Shown: positions 25,967 through 34,679, counted from the first letter of the stretch. The stretch is DNA of 64,000 nt from CAWCBH01 sp963793785 (GCA_963793785.1 CAWCBH010000003.1:1-64000), one strand, 5' to 3'. A program made the numbers and translations. The notes: generated by a model from the sequence alone, not told the origin.

Positions 25967-27156
25967 TGAGCGAGGGAACGACGATCCTGCACGCCGACCT
26001 CGATGCGTTCTACGCCTCGGTCGAGCAGCGCGATGACCCCGCCCTCCGCGGCCGACCCGTGATCGTCGGCTCCTGGGTCGTGCTCGCGGCAAGCTACGAG
26101 GCCAAGGCCTGCGGGATCCGCACTGCGATGGGGGGAGCCCAGGCCCGCCGGCTCTGCCCGAACGCGGCTGTGGTCGAGCCGCGGATGTCGGCCTATGCGG
26201 AGGCGAGCCGGGCTGTCTACGAGGTCTTCGAACAGACGTCGCCGCTGGTCGAGGGGCTGTCGATCGACGAGGCCTTCCTCGACGTCCGCGGCCTGGAGCT
26301 GATCTCCGGTGCCCCGGCGGAGATCGCGACGCGCTTGCGGCACGAGGTCCTTCGGTGTGTCGGCCTGCCGATCACCGTCGGCGTCGCGAGGACCAAGTTC
26401 CTCGCCAAGGTCGCGAGCGGCGTCGCGAAGCCCGACGGCCTGCTCGTTGTCCCGCCCGACGGCGAGCTGGCGTTCCTGCACCCGCTGCCGGTCGAACGGC
26501 TCTGGGGCGTCGGCTCGGTGACCGCCAGAAAGCTCCGCGAGCGGGGGATCACGACCGTCGGCCAGGTCGCCGGGCTCGCCGAGGAGGCGCTCGTCTCGCT
26601 GCTCGGGCGAGCATCCGGGCGGCATCTCCATGCCCTCGCCCACAACCGCGATCCGCGGACGGTCCAGGTCGGCCGTCGGCGGCGCTCGATCGGAGCCCAG
26701 CGGGCCCTGCGCCGCGGGCCGAGATCGCCGCAGGAGCTGGAGGCATTCCTGATCGGCCTGGTCGACCGGCTCGGACGGCGGCTACGGGCCGCCCGGCGAG
26801 TCTGCCGGACGGTGACGCTGCGGTTGCGCTTCGGCGATTTCACGCGAGCGACTCGCTCGCGGACCCTCTGGGAGGCGACGGCCCGGACCGAGATCATCCT
26901 GGCCACCGCCAGAGCCCTTCTGACGGCGGCGATGCCGATGATCGAGCGTCGCGGCCTGACCCTCGTGGGAGTCGCCCTCGGCAATCTCGAAGACGATCGC
27001 GCGGTCCAGCTGGCGCTGCCGTTCGACGATCAGCGCGCCGGTTCCCTCGACGCGGCGCTGGACGACATCCGCGATCGGTTCGGATCCGGCGCGATCACCC
27101 GGGCCGTGCTGATCGGCCGCGGCCAGCGACAATCGGTGCCGCTGCTTCCGGACTGA
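25966..27156 (+). CDS. dinB: DNA polymerase IV (Y-family)
   Basis: A Y-family translesion polymerase of about 396 residues. Catalytic motifs: HADLDAFYASVEQR (first metal aspartate), YEAKACGIRTAMG, and SIDEAFLDV (second metal site). Then come the helix-hairpin-helix RLWGVGSVTARKLRERGI and a little-finger domain. A C-terminal LPF motif (LALPFDDQ) resembles a beta-clamp-binding peptide. The ATG at 25960 sits inside the LexA box, so I prefer GTG 25966, which would give a nearly leaderless, SOS-controlled message. The gene converges on the PhnB-like gene 7 nt away. Confidence 0.93.
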   Translation: MSEGTTILHADLDAFYASVEQRDDPALRGRPVIVGSWVVLAASYEAKACGIRTAMGGAQARRLCPNAAVVEPRMSAYAEASRAVYEVFEQTSPLVEGLSIDEAFLDVRGLELISGAPAEIATRLRHEVLRCVGLPITVGVARTKFLAKVASGVAKPDGLLVVPPDGELAFLHPLPVERLWGVGSVTARKLRERGITTVGQVAGLAEEALVSLLGRASGRHLHALAHNRDPRTVQVGRRRRSIGAQRALRRGPRSPQELEAFLIGLVDRLGRRLRAARRVCRTVTLRLRFGDFTRATRSRTLWEATARTEIILATARALLTAAMPMIERRGLTLVGVALGNLEDDRAVQLALPFDDQRAGSLDAALDDIRDRFGSGAITRAVLIGRGQRQSVPLLPD

Positions 27157-27163
27157 GGAGCTC

Positions 27164-27649
27164 TCAGGCGGCCTCGACGCCGTCGGCGGCACGACGCAGT
27201 TCGGCGACGTCGAGCTTGCGCATCTTCAGCATCGCCGCCATCGCCCGCTTGGCCCGCTCCGGGTCCGGATCGCCGAATACCTCTTCCATCCCGGCCGGCA
27301 CGACCTGCCAGGAGAGGCCGAAGCGGTCCTTCAGCCAGCCGCACTGGCTCTCCTCACCGCCGTCGGTGAGCTTCTCCCAGTAGTAGTCGACCTCGTCCTG
27401 GTCCTCGCAGGTGATCTGGAAGGAAACTGCCTCGTCGAACTTGAACTCGGGACCGCCGTTGATGCCGACGAAGCGCTGACCGTTCAGCTCGAACTCGACC
27501 GTCATCACCGTGCCCGCTTCCCGGGGCCCGGCCTCGGTGTAATGGGCGACGCTGACGATCCGAGAGTTCTCGAAGACCGAGAGATAGAAGTTGGCGGCCT
27601 CCTCGGCTTCGGTGTCGAACCAGAGGTTGGGGACGATCTTCTGCTGCAT
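27164..27649 (-). CDS. PhnB-like VOC family protein
   Basis: A 161-residue protein of the PhnB / 3-demethylubiquinone-methyltransferase-like VOC group: IVPNLWFDTEAEEAANFY at the start, INGGPEFKFDEAVSFQI in the middle, and CGWLKDRFGLSWQVVP near residue 105-120. Despite the family name these are not methyltransferases, and no activity is established. The 167-bp gap to the divergent DUF1905 gene (27650-27816) holds promoters only. Confidence 0.87.
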   Translation of the reverse strand: MQQKIVPNLWFDTEAEEAANFYLSVFENSRIVSVAHYTEAGPREAGTVMTVEFELNGQRFVGINGGPEFKFDEAVSFQITCEDQDEVDYYWEKLTDGGEESQCGWLKDRFGLSWQVVPAGMEEVFGDPDPERAKRAMAAMLKMRKLDVAELRRAADGVEAA

Positions 27650-27816
27650 CGCGTTGCTCCTTTCATCTGGCGGGACGGGCGTCCCGCGCCGGCTACTGCA
27701 CCATTAGACCGTCGCTCCGAGAAGGACTCATCGCTGGCTCGCGAAGACATCATCGATGCGATGAATCTCCGGTCCGCGGTCGGTCCTCTGGATACACGCA
27801 AAGGTGAGGAGACCTG

Positions 27817-28095
27817 ATGTCCTCGTTGGAGAAGCAGTTCGACGCGAAGATGCAGAAGAGTCCGAACAGGGGAGGCTGGACCTATGTCGTGATGGCCGAT
27901 TCGGCCGAGTTCTTCGCCACCCGGGGCCTGGTCAAGGTTCGGGGCACGATCGACGGCGAGCCATTCCGCAGCTCGTTCATGGCGATGGGAGACGGCACCC
28001 ACAAGTTGCCCGTAAAGGCGGCGGTTCGCAAGGCGATCGGAAAGGGCGCCGGCGACATGGTCAGCGTCCGCCTCGAGGAGCGAATCGACGGCTGA
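27817..28095 (+). CDS. DUF1905 domain protein
   Basis: A 92-residue DUF1905 protein (GGWTYVVM at 19-26, KVRGTIDGEPFRSSFM, HKLPVKAAVRKAIGKGAGD). It is a small beta-barrel of unknown function that in other genomes is often fused to a YdeI-type domain. GAGGAG lies 7 nt before the ATG. The next gene, a VOC protein, begins 75 nt downstream. Confidence 0.86.
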   Translation: MSSLEKQFDAKMQKSPNRGGWTYVVMADSAEFFATRGLVKVRGTIDGEPFRSSFMAMGDGTHKLPVKAAVRKAIGKGAGDMVSVRLEERIDG

Positions 28096-28170
28096 CGCGT
28101 CTCCCCGCACGATTGCGATCATGAGTCCGTCACGATCGCAAGCCCACTCGAGCCAGGACAGGAGGCACGG

Positions 28171-28530
28171 ATGATCAGCAAGCTGGACTTCGTCGGCATC
28201 CCCTCGCAGGACGCCGAGCGTACGCGCACTTTCTACGTCGAGACCCTCGGCCTGCGCGCCGACGAGAACTCACGCTTCGAGGTCTGGGTCGGCGAGACCT
28301 GCTTCGGTATCTGGGAGCCGGCAAAGTTCGGGATGGACTTCGCCGCGCAGAAGAACGCCCACCCGGCGCTGCACGTCGACGATGTCGCGGCGAGCCGAAA
28401 GGAGCTCGAGGCGAAGGGGGTCGAGTTCGCCGGCGAGATCCTCGACACCGGGGTCTGCCACATGGCCTTCTTCACCGACCCCGACGGCAACGACCTGATG
28501 CTGCACCACCGCTACGCCCCCTACGAGTGA
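28171..28530 (+). CDS. VOC family protein
   Basis: A 119-residue glyoxalase-fold protein with the full paired motif set: KLDFVGIPSQDAERTRTFYVETLGL at the start (metal-site region) and GVCHMAFFTDPDGNDLMLHHRY at the end. An excellent AGGAGG lies 6 nt before the ATG. It is the third VOC-fold gene of the window. The substrate is unknown; members range from antibiotic-binding to dioxygenase. Confidence 0.87.
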   Translation: MISKLDFVGIPSQDAERTRTFYVETLGLRADENSRFEVWVGETCFGIWEPAKFGMDFAAQKNAHPALHVDDVAASRKELEAKGVEFAGEILDTGVCHMAFFTDPDGNDLMLHHRYAPYE

Positions 28531-28568
28531 GGCTCAGGCTAGCCGGCGACCACTGCCGGGATTCGCAA

Positions 28569-28586
28569 GCTCAACTGAACTTGAGT
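28569..28586. promoter_or_regulatory. SoxR box upstream of soxR
   Basis: The 18-bp element GCTCAACTGAACTTGAGT matches the SoxR operator consensus CCTCAAGTTAACTTGAGG at 14 of 18 positions and keeps the CTCAA/TTGAG arms. It lies 34 nt before the soxR start, suitable for autoregulation and control of soxR-osmC. Confidence 0.75.
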
Positions 28587-28619
28587 TCTGTGCCGTTGGT
28601 GTGATTCGCTGAGTGAGGA

Positions 28620-29069
28620 GTGTCCGAGCAACTGACGATCGGCGAGGTGGCGAAGCGCAGCGGCGTCGCCGCCTCAGCCCTCCGCTTCTATGAAGAGAAG
28701 GGTTTGATCGAGTCCGAGCGGTCCGGCTCGGGCCATCGCCGCTTTCCGCGGCCGGTGTTGCGGCGGATCGCCTTCATCGTCTTCGCGCAGCGAATCGGGC
28801 TCAGCCTGGCCGAGATCGGCGAGGAGTTGGCGAAGCTTCCACCACACCGGGCTCCCAACCGGCGCGACTGGTCGCGGCTCTCGAGCACCTGGACCTCGCG
28901 GATCGACGAGCGAATCGGCGAGCTGGAACGGCTCAAGCTGGGCCTGACCGGCTGCATCGGCTGCGGCTGCCTGTCGCTCGACCGCTGCCGGCTCGCAAAC
29001 CCCGAGGACCGGGCCGCCTCGCTCGGTCCCGGCCCTCGCTACTGGGTCGGCGACCGGCCGCTGGGCTGA
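28620..29069 (+). CDS. soxR: redox-sensing MerR-family regulator SoxR
   Basis: A 149-residue MerR-family activator. The N-terminal winged helix reads TIGEVAKRSGVAASALRFYEEKGLI. Near the C-terminus is the [2Fe-2S] cluster motif CIGCGC-(5)-C with C112, C115, C117 and C123, the exact spacing of E. coli SoxR. In actinobacteria SoxR usually responds to redox-cycling compounds and activates a few enzymes rather than soxS. The start is GTG 28620. It is followed after 2 nt by an OsmC gene and preceded by a good SoxR box. Confidence 0.93.
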   Translation: MSEQLTIGEVAKRSGVAASALRFYEEKGLIESERSGSGHRRFPRPVLRRIAFIVFAQRIGLSLAEIGEELAKLPPHRAPNRRDWSRLSSTWTSRIDERIGELERLKLGLTGCIGCGCLSLDRCRLANPEDRAASLGPGPRYWVGDRPLG

Positions 29070-29071
29070 CC

Positions 29072-29563
29072 ATGACCCACACCCATACCTACAGATCGCA
29101 GCTGTCCTGGAGAGGCTCTACCGGCGAGGGCTATGAGTCCTACGATCGCAACCACCGCGTCGCCGTGCCGCCGGCCGACGGGGAGCTGGTGCTCAGCAGC
29201 GACCCCGCCTTTGGGGGCAACCCGGAGCTGCCCAACCCCGAGCAGCTGCTGGTCGCCTCCGCGAGCTCCTGTCAGCTTCTTTCCTTCCTCGCCTTTGCCG
29301 CCCGCTCGCGGATCGACGTGCTGGCCTACGACGACGACGCCGAGGCGATCATGCCCGAGGACCGCCAGCCGATGCGGATCACCCGCATCAGCCTGCGGCC
29401 GCGGATCCTGATCACCGCCGGCGCCGATCCGGAACGGGTGGCGAGGTTGGTCGAGCGCGCACACGACCATTGCTTCATCGCCAACACGCTCAACACCGAG
29501 ATCGTCGTCGATCCGGTCATCGAGGTCGCCGATGACCGATCAGCTCACAGCTCCCGCTCGTAG
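29072..29563 (+). CDS. OsmC/Ohr family peroxiredoxin-like protein
   Basis: A 163-residue OsmC-family protein that probably reduces organic hydroperoxides through two cysteines. The first is in LLVASASSCQLLSFL (about C68) and the second in HDHCFIANTL (about C140); the spacing fits the family. It lies 2 nt after soxR, so it is very likely a SoxR-regulated partner. The 3' end overlaps the convergent GNAT gene by 19 nt. Confidence 0.9.
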   Translation: MTHTHTYRSQLSWRGSTGEGYESYDRNHRVAVPPADGELVLSSDPAFGGNPELPNPEQLLVASASSCQLLSFLAFAARSRIDVLAYDDDAEAIMPEDRQPMRITRISLRPRILITAGADPERVARLVERAHDHCFIANTLNTEIVVDPVIEVADDRSAHSSRS

Positions 29564-30012
29564 AAGTAGTTGAGCGGCCCGTCGGGTCGGCCCTCGCGGT
29601 TGCTGAAGCCGAGCCCCTCGTACAGGGCGCGGGCGGCGACGTCCTCCTCACCGGTGCCGAGGTCCATGTGCGTCGCGCCCTTGCGCCGGGCGTGGTCGAT
29701 CGCGGCCTCCATCAGCGCTCGCCCCAATCCCTGCCCGCGCCGGTCCGGAACCACGTAGAGCTCCTCCAGGTAGCAGTCGAGTGCCCCGGTCCAGAACGAG
29801 GGGCGAAACCGCAGCACCGCAACGCCGTGCGCGGCGCCTCCGAGCAGGACCGTGATATCGCCGTCGACGAGCAGCCGCCGGACGCGATCGGCCAGCACCA
29901 CGGGCCCCGGCGTCGGATCGCCGAACTCGCCGTTGAAGTCGTGCAGCAGCTGCGCGATCGCCTCGGCGTCATCCGGCCCCGCGAGGCGGACGGAGGCGTC
30001 AGGGGCCCTCAC
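29545..30012 (-). CDS. GNAT family N-acetyltransferase
   Basis: A 155-residue GNAT acyltransferase with the acetyl-CoA pyrophosphate loop in VVPDRRGQGLGRALM and the C-terminal ALYEGLGFSNREG. The substrate is unknown. I use GTG 30012, which overlaps the MMPL stop as GTGA; the longer frame to 30096 lies inside the MMPL gene. It ends the TetR-controlled leftward operon. Confidence 0.87.
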   Translation of the reverse strand: MRAPDASVRLAGPDDAEAIAQLLHDFNGEFGDPTPGPVVLADRVRRLLVDGDITVLLGGAAHGVAVLRFRPSFWTGALDCYLEELYVVPDRRGQGLGRALMEAAIDHARRKGATHMDLGTGEEDVAARALYEGLGFSNREGRPDGPLNYFYEREL

Positions 30013-32186
30013 GGACCGGCGGTTGCCGTCTCGGCCTCCGGCTTCGCCGCCGGCCTTTCGCGCAGCGCCCCGCCCCGATCCGCGGTCGACGGCCACCAGA
30101 TCCTGTCGCCCAGCAGCTCGACGGCGGCAGGGACCATGATCGTGCGGACGATGAAGGTGTCGAGAAGAATCCCCAGCGCGACCATGAAACCGAGGTCGAA
30201 GGTGTAGGTGATGGGCAGGGTCATCAACACCGAGAAGGTGCCGGCGAGGATGATCCCGGCGCTGGTGATCACCGGGCCGGTGACCGCGAGCGCCCGCAGC
30301 ATCCCCTCGCGGGTGCCGTGCGTTCTGGCCTCCTCGCGGACCCGTGCCATCAGGAAGATCGTGTAATCGATCCCGAGGGCGACGAGGAAGATGAAGGCGA
30401 AGGTCGGCAGTGAGGCGTCGATCCCCGGGTCGCCGACCACGTAGCGGATGAACAGCATCGAGAGGCCGAGCGTGCAGAGGAAGGACAGGATCACACTCGC
30501 GATCAGGACCAGCGGCGCGACCAGCGACCAGAGCAGGATCGCGAGGATCACAGCGATCACCAGCAGGGCCAGGGGCACGATCAACTTCAGGTCGCTGTCG
30601 ATCGCCTCGTCGAAGTCATACTGGATTGCGCTGCCGCCGCCGACCAACCCGTGCACGCCCGGTCCGAGATCGGCGACCGCGACGCGGATATCCGGCACGG
30701 CGTCGAAGGTGGTCTGCACGAACGGGTCGCCCTCCAGGATCACGTCGACCGAGGCGTAGCGGCCGTTCTCTGACTCGAGCCCGGTCGGCGTCGCCCGGGC
30801 GACGCCGGGGACCGCCTCGATCCGCTGCACGGCGCGGGAGACATCGGCATTGGTCACCGGTCCGTTCGTGTTCTCGACCAGCACCGTGGTCGGCGCCAGC
30901 GTCCCCTCCGGGAACGACTCCCCGAGAACCTCGAAGCCTTCGACGCTGTCGACTGACTCCTTGAAGAAGTTTGTCGTCGAGTAGTCGACCTTGTAGGCGG
31001 CGAGGCCGAGGGCGCCGGCGGCGAACACGGCCACGCTGACGAGGAGCGCCGGCAGCGGCCGTTGCAGCACCCTGTCTCCGATCCGGCGCCAGGCGCCTTG
31101 CCGCGCAGCGGTGACGTGCTCGGGGTCGTACTCGACCGTCGCCCGGCGCGGCCAGAACCCTTTGCGCCCGAAGATCGTCAGCATCGCCGGAAGAAGCGTC
31201 AGGCCGGCGACCATCGCGCAGGCAACGCCGATCGCCGCCACCGGCCCGAGCGACTTGGTCAAGCCGGTGTCGGCCAGCGCGAGGACCAGCATCGCCAGCG
31301 AGACGGTGAGGCCGCTGGCGAGGATTGTCGGCCCGGTCCGGCTCACCGCCCGCGCCATCGCCGCATGCTTGTCCTCGATCCGCTGCAGCTCCTCCCGGTA
31401 GCGGGAGACGAGCAGGAGGCTGTAGTCGGTCCCCACCCCGAACATCAGCACGACCAGGATCGTCGTCCCGTTCGAGGAGACGTCGGCGCCGGAATTCGCG
31501 TAGAGGTAGACGAGGGCCTGGGCGACCGTGTAGGAGAAGAAGACGACCAGCAGCGGCGTAACGGCGACGAGAACGGCGCGGTAGATCAGCCCCAGCAGGA
31601 TCAGGACTAGGAGGACGGTCGCCCCCAGCAGCTTCGCGTCGAGGTCGCTGAACACCTCTTCGGCGTCGGTGGCGAAGCCCATGTCGCCGGTGAGAAGGAT
31701 CCGCATCCCGCCGGCTTCTTCGCCGGTGATGTCACGGACCTCCTTGCCCCAGTCGGCGGCCTTGTCGAAATCGGTCGGGACGGTGAGGACCGTGTAGGCG
31801 ACCTCGCCGTTCGGCGAGACGATCTCGCGCGGGGAGCCGGGCGCGAAGGGGACGAGCGGCGCCCGCGTCAGCGGCACCTCGTTGCCGGCGCGCTCGATCT
31901 GTTCCGCATGGCGGGCGATGATGCGCTGGTCGGCCGGCGTCAGACCGCCCGGTTGCCGGTAGACGATCAAGCCCTGGGTCGTCTCGCCGGCGGCGAACTG
32001 GCTGTCAAGGATTTTCACGACCTCGGTCGACTCCGCGCTCTGGGGGAGGTAGGAGGCGGTGTCGTCACTCGTCTCGTCGGCGAGCTTGCTGCCGACCGGC
32101 GCCAGCGCCGCGAACAGCACGATCCAGACCGCGACAACCAGCCACTTCCCGCGACGTCCGCTGACCATCGACGCGACTGCTCTCAA
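30009..32186 (-). CDS. RND/MMPL-family membrane transporter
   Basis: A 725-residue MMPL/RND exporter with two repeats: a first segment at residues 15-35, a block of five at about 185-330, then one near 385 and a block at about 540-700. Conserved proton-relay segments GVGTDYSLLLVSRYREEL and ALGIDYTIFLMARVREE are present. It is related to, but clearly different from, the transporter at 19765. It follows the hydrolase after 115 nt and overlaps the GNAT gene, so it is likely an efflux member of the TetR-regulated operon. Confidence 0.9.
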   Translation of the reverse strand: MRAVASMVSGRRGKWLVVAVWIVLFAALAPVGSKLADETSDDTASYLPQSAESTEVVKILDSQFAAGETTQGLIVYRQPGGLTPADQRIIARHAEQIERAGNEVPLTRAPLVPFAPGSPREIVSPNGEVAYTVLTVPTDFDKAADWGKEVRDITGEEAGGMRILLTGDMGFATDAEEVFSDLDAKLLGATVLLVLILLGLIYRAVLVAVTPLLVVFFSYTVAQALVYLYANSGADVSSNGTTILVVLMFGVGTDYSLLLVSRYREELQRIEDKHAAMARAVSRTGPTILASGLTVSLAMLVLALADTGLTKSLGPVAAIGVACAMVAGLTLLPAMLTIFGRKGFWPRRATVEYDPEHVTAARQGAWRRIGDRVLQRPLPALLVSVAVFAAGALGLAAYKVDYSTTNFFKESVDSVEGFEVLGESFPEGTLAPTTVLVENTNGPVTNADVSRAVQRIEAVPGVARATPTGLESENGRYASVDVILEGDPFVQTTFDAVPDIRVAVADLGPGVHGLVGGGSAIQYDFDEAIDSDLKLIVPLALLVIAVILAILLWSLVAPLVLIASVILSFLCTLGLSMLFIRYVVGDPGIDASLPTFAFIFLVALGIDYTIFLMARVREEARTHGTREGMLRALAVTGPVITSAGIILAGTFSVLMTLPITYTFDLGFMVALGILLDTFIVRTIMVPAAVELLGDRIWWPSTADRGGALRERPAAKPEAETATAGP

Positions 32187-32301
32187 CCGGGGCTCCTTAG
32201 CGCGTTCAGGGAGTGCTTCCCACGCTAGCGATTAGCGCGTTTACAAACCAGACCGCAGCCAGGCGGCCGATTCATCGCTGGGCGGGAATGTTTCTGTTCG
32301 C

Positions 32302-33192
32302 TCAGGCCGGCGAGGGGGAGGGCTCGCGCACGAAGCCCGCGATCAGCTCGGCGAGCCGTTCGGGCTGGTCCTCGGAGGCGAACGTGCGCGCGTCGTCGAT
32401 CCATTCCAGCCGCGCGTTGGGCAGGTCCTGCGCCAAAGCCTCGGCATGGGCCGGCTTGAAGAACTTGTCCTCGCGCGACCACGCGATCAGGGCCGGTTTC
32501 TCGAAGCTGCCGAGCTTGTCCGCGGCTTCGTTTGTGTAGCGCTTGTCGAGACCCGGAATCACTCGCTTGACATCGTCCTGCACACCCGGCACGGCCGCCC
32601 CGGCCAACACATAGGAGTCCTCGGCCTGACGGTCGATCGGCCGCTTGACGAGCCACCCGAAGGCGATGGGAAGCTGGCGCGGCGCCCGGAAGCGCATCGG
32701 CGCGGTCAGCAGCTTCAGCGCTCCTGGGATCCGCGCGGCGAGTCCGAGGTAGGCGAACATCGGCGGTGGGAAGTTGTCGCGGTAGTCGCACGAGGTCAGC
32801 ACCAGGCGGCCGATCCGCTCCGGACGGCGGGTGACGACCATCTGGCTGAGAGCGCCGCCGGTGTCGTTGCCGACCAGGGTCACGTCCTCGAGCCCGAGCG
32901 CCTCGATCGCGTCCGCGATCAGGTCGGCCAGCCCGTACGCCGAAAGGTCGGCGCTCTCGGGCATCGGCAGGGTGTGCGAGCCCAGCGGCAGGTCGAGGGT
33001 GACACAGCGAAAGTCGGGTGATAGCCGCGGCACGACCTTGCGCCAGAGGTTCGCGTTCACCAACAGCCCGTGTACGAAGACGATCGGAGTGCCGGTTCCG
33101 GCCTCGAAGACGCGCAGTCGCCCCTGCTGCAGGTCGAGCTCGCGTCCCTCGCCAAGGGCGGGGTCGCGCCAGAGAGCTTTGTCGTTCGGCAT
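32302..33192 (-). CDS. alpha/beta hydrolase with aspartate nucleophile position
   Basis: A 296-residue alpha/beta-hydrolase-fold protein. The oxyanion motif is FVHGLLVNANLW (39-50). The nucleophile elbow is GNDTGG with D110, as in haloalkane and fluoroacetate dehalogenases rather than serine esterases. The region that normally holds the catalytic histidine reads ARTFASEDQPERLAELI, with threonine 270 where a histidine is expected. It may thus be a non-hydrolytic or unusual member. It starts 2 nt after the NTF2-fold gene. Confidence 0.86.
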   Translation of the reverse strand: MPNDKALWRDPALGEGRELDLQQGRLRVFEAGTGTPIVFVHGLLVNANLWRKVVPRLSPDFRCVTLDLPLGSHTLPMPESADLSAYGLADLIADAIEALGLEDVTLVGNDTGGALSQMVVTRRPERIGRLVLTSCDYRDNFPPPMFAYLGLAARIPGALKLLTAPMRFRAPRQLPIAFGWLVKRPIDRQAEDSYVLAGAAVPGVQDDVKRVIPGLDKRYTNEAADKLGSFEKPALIAWSREDKFFKPAHAEALAQDLPNARLEWIDDARTFASEDQPERLAELIAGFVREPSPSPA

Positions 33193-33194
33193 CC

Positions 33195-33668
33195 TCAGTA
33201 CCTCCTCGTTCGCTTCATCTCTTCAGTAGCTGCGGAATCAGCTTCAGCAGCAGCCGGGGGCGCCGCAGCAGCGCTCCGATCAGCGGCAAGCGGATCGAAG
33301 TGGGCGTGCCGGCGGGCGACCAGCCCGTCGCGAAGCTCGATCACGTCGACGGTGGTCCAGGCGAGCCCTGTCGCCGCGCTGTGCAGCTCCAGCTCGACGA
33401 TCACGCCCGCGTCGGTGGGGCCCCAGCTGACCAGCTCGCCGCGCAGGTCCGGAATCGCCTCGAAGAGGGGTTCGAACAGCGTTCGCAGGCCTTCCGGACC
33501 GCGGCGCTCGGGGGCCAGCGGCTGGATCAGGCGCGCGTCGGTGGTAAAGCGGTCCCCGAACTGCGCGAAGAAGCGCTCCGGATCGGTGGCGCCGATGCTC
33601 CAGCCCTCGGCGAAGAAGGCGACGAACTCCGCCTTGGCGTCGATCTCGGCTGCGGTTTCAGTGCTCAT
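33195..33668 (-). CDS. SnoaL/NTF2-fold protein
   Basis: A 157-residue NTF2-fold protein (FFAEGWSIGATDPERFFAQFGDRF, WTTVDVIELRDGLVARRHAHFDPL) that is not part of the MSQENVE group at the left end. The last 30 residues are alanine-rich and probably disordered. It is the first gene of the leftward TetR-controlled operon, and its ATG overlaps one of the operator palindromes. A small ligand-binding or isomerase role is likely; the ligand is unknown. Confidence 0.85.
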   Translation of the reverse strand: MSTETAAEIDAKAEFVAFFAEGWSIGATDPERFFAQFGDRFTTDARLIQPLAPERRGPEGLRTLFEPLFEAIPDLRGELVSWGPTDAGVIVELELHSAATGLAWTTVDVIELRDGLVARRHAHFDPLAADRSAAAAPPAAAEADSAATEEMKRTRRY

Positions 33669-33702
33669 ACAGACAGAATGTATCTAACATACAGACAGTA
33701 TG
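33667..33702. promoter_or_regulatory. paired TetR-type operators
   Basis: There are two palindromes in the divergent gap: ATACA-N7-TGTAT (33667-33683) and CATAC-N5-GTATG (33688-33702), both built on ATACAGACAG. They overlap the start codon of the NTF2-fold gene and precede the tetR gene. The arrangement suits a dimeric repressor that controls both directions. Confidence 0.75.
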
Positions 33703-33736
33703 CGTGTCAACCTTTGCCGCTAGGGTGACCGCCGGG

Positions 33737-34333
33737 ATGGAGGGCCGCAGCCGCAAGGCCGAGCAGTCGGACGCTACGCGATCGGCGCTTCTGAAGGCTG
33801 CCCGGAAGCTGTTCACCGACCGCGGCTACGCGGCGGTCGGCACCGAGGAGATCGTGCGGCGCGCGAAGGTGACCCGTGGCGCCCTCTACCACCACTTCCG
33901 CGACAAGAAGGACCTGTTTCGGGCTGTGCATGAGGAGCTCGAGGCGGAGACGACGCAGCAGATCGCGGCCCAGCTCGCCAAGGGGAGCGCCGGCGATCCG
34001 CTCGAGCTGCTGCGGAGCGGCATTCGAACCTTCCTCGACCACACGACCGGTCCGCTGGCTCGCGTCACCCTCGTCGATGCCCCGTCGGTGCTCGGCTGGG
34101 CCGAGTGGCGCGAGATCGACGAAAAGCACGCGATGGGACTGGTGATGACGGCGCTGCAGGGAGCGATGGAGGCCGGAGTTCTGCGCGAGCAGCCGGTGAA
34201 GCCGCTCGCGCACCTGCTGCTCGCCGCGATCGGCGAAGCGGGGCTGCTGGTCGCCAACGCCGAGGACCCGAAGGCGGTCCGCAACCAGGTGGAGCCGCCA
34301 CTGCTGGGCTTGCTGGACGGGCTGCGGGCGTAG
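33737..34333 (+). CDS. TetR family transcriptional regulator
   Basis: About 198 residues. The N-terminal TetR helix-turn-helix is clear: SALLKAARKLFTDRGYAAVGTEEIVRRAKVTRGALYHHFRDKKDLFRAV. The C-terminal ligand domain includes WAEWREIDEKHAMGLV. I use ATG 33737; GTG at 33704 or 33728 would add a short N-terminus, but the first abuts the operator. It probably represses itself and the divergent NTF2-hydrolase-MMPL-GNAT operon and is released by the exported compound. Confidence 0.9.
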   Translation: MEGRSRKAEQSDATRSALLKAARKLFTDRGYAAVGTEEIVRRAKVTRGALYHHFRDKKDLFRAVHEELEAETTQQIAAQLAKGSAGDPLELLRSGIRTFLDHTTGPLARVTLVDAPSVLGWAEWREIDEKHAMGLVMTALQGAMEAGVLREQPVKPLAHLLLAAIGEAGLLVANAEDPKAVRNQVEPPLLGLLDGLRA

Positions 34334-34373
34334 CGGAGGGGCGCCCGGCTCGACTGCGCTGGGTAGCTTGGGG

Positions 34374-34679
34374 GTGGATACACGGCCCCGAAGCGAGGGA
34401 AAGGACCGACCAATCAACGAGACGACTCAGACACTGACCTGTCCCAAGTGCGGCAGCGAGATGCGCAGCTACGAGCGCAACGGCGTCACGGTCGACCAGT
34501 GCACCGGCTGCAAGGGGGTCTTCCTGGACCGCGGAGAGCTGGAGCACTTCATCGACGCCGAGGGCGCCCACTACGAGCGCGAGTACGGCGGGCAGCGCGA
34601 CCAGGGTGGCGGTGACCGACCTCGCAAAAGCAAGAAGCGCAGCTTCCTCGAGAACCTGCTCGAGGGCGGCGGCGAATAG
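34374..34679 (+). CDS. zinc-ribbon (TFIIB-type) protein
   Basis: About 101 residues with one zinc ribbon: CPKCGSEM and CTGCKGVFLDRGELEHFI, the hallmark of the zf-TFIIB (YjdM-like) small proteins. A charged, glycine-rich tail (GGGDRPRKSKKRSFLENLL) follows. The start is uncertain. GTG 34374 is used, TTG 34368 is possible, and a purine-rich GGGAAAGGA lies before codons reading INETTQ with no standard start. Function unknown; nucleic acid or protein binding is likely. It converges on amtB. Confidence 0.8.
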   Translation: MDTRPRSEGKDRPINETTQTLTCPKCGSEMRSYERNGVTVDQCTGCKGVFLDRGELEHFIDAEGAHYEREYGGQRDQGGGDRPRKSKKRSFLENLLEGGGE

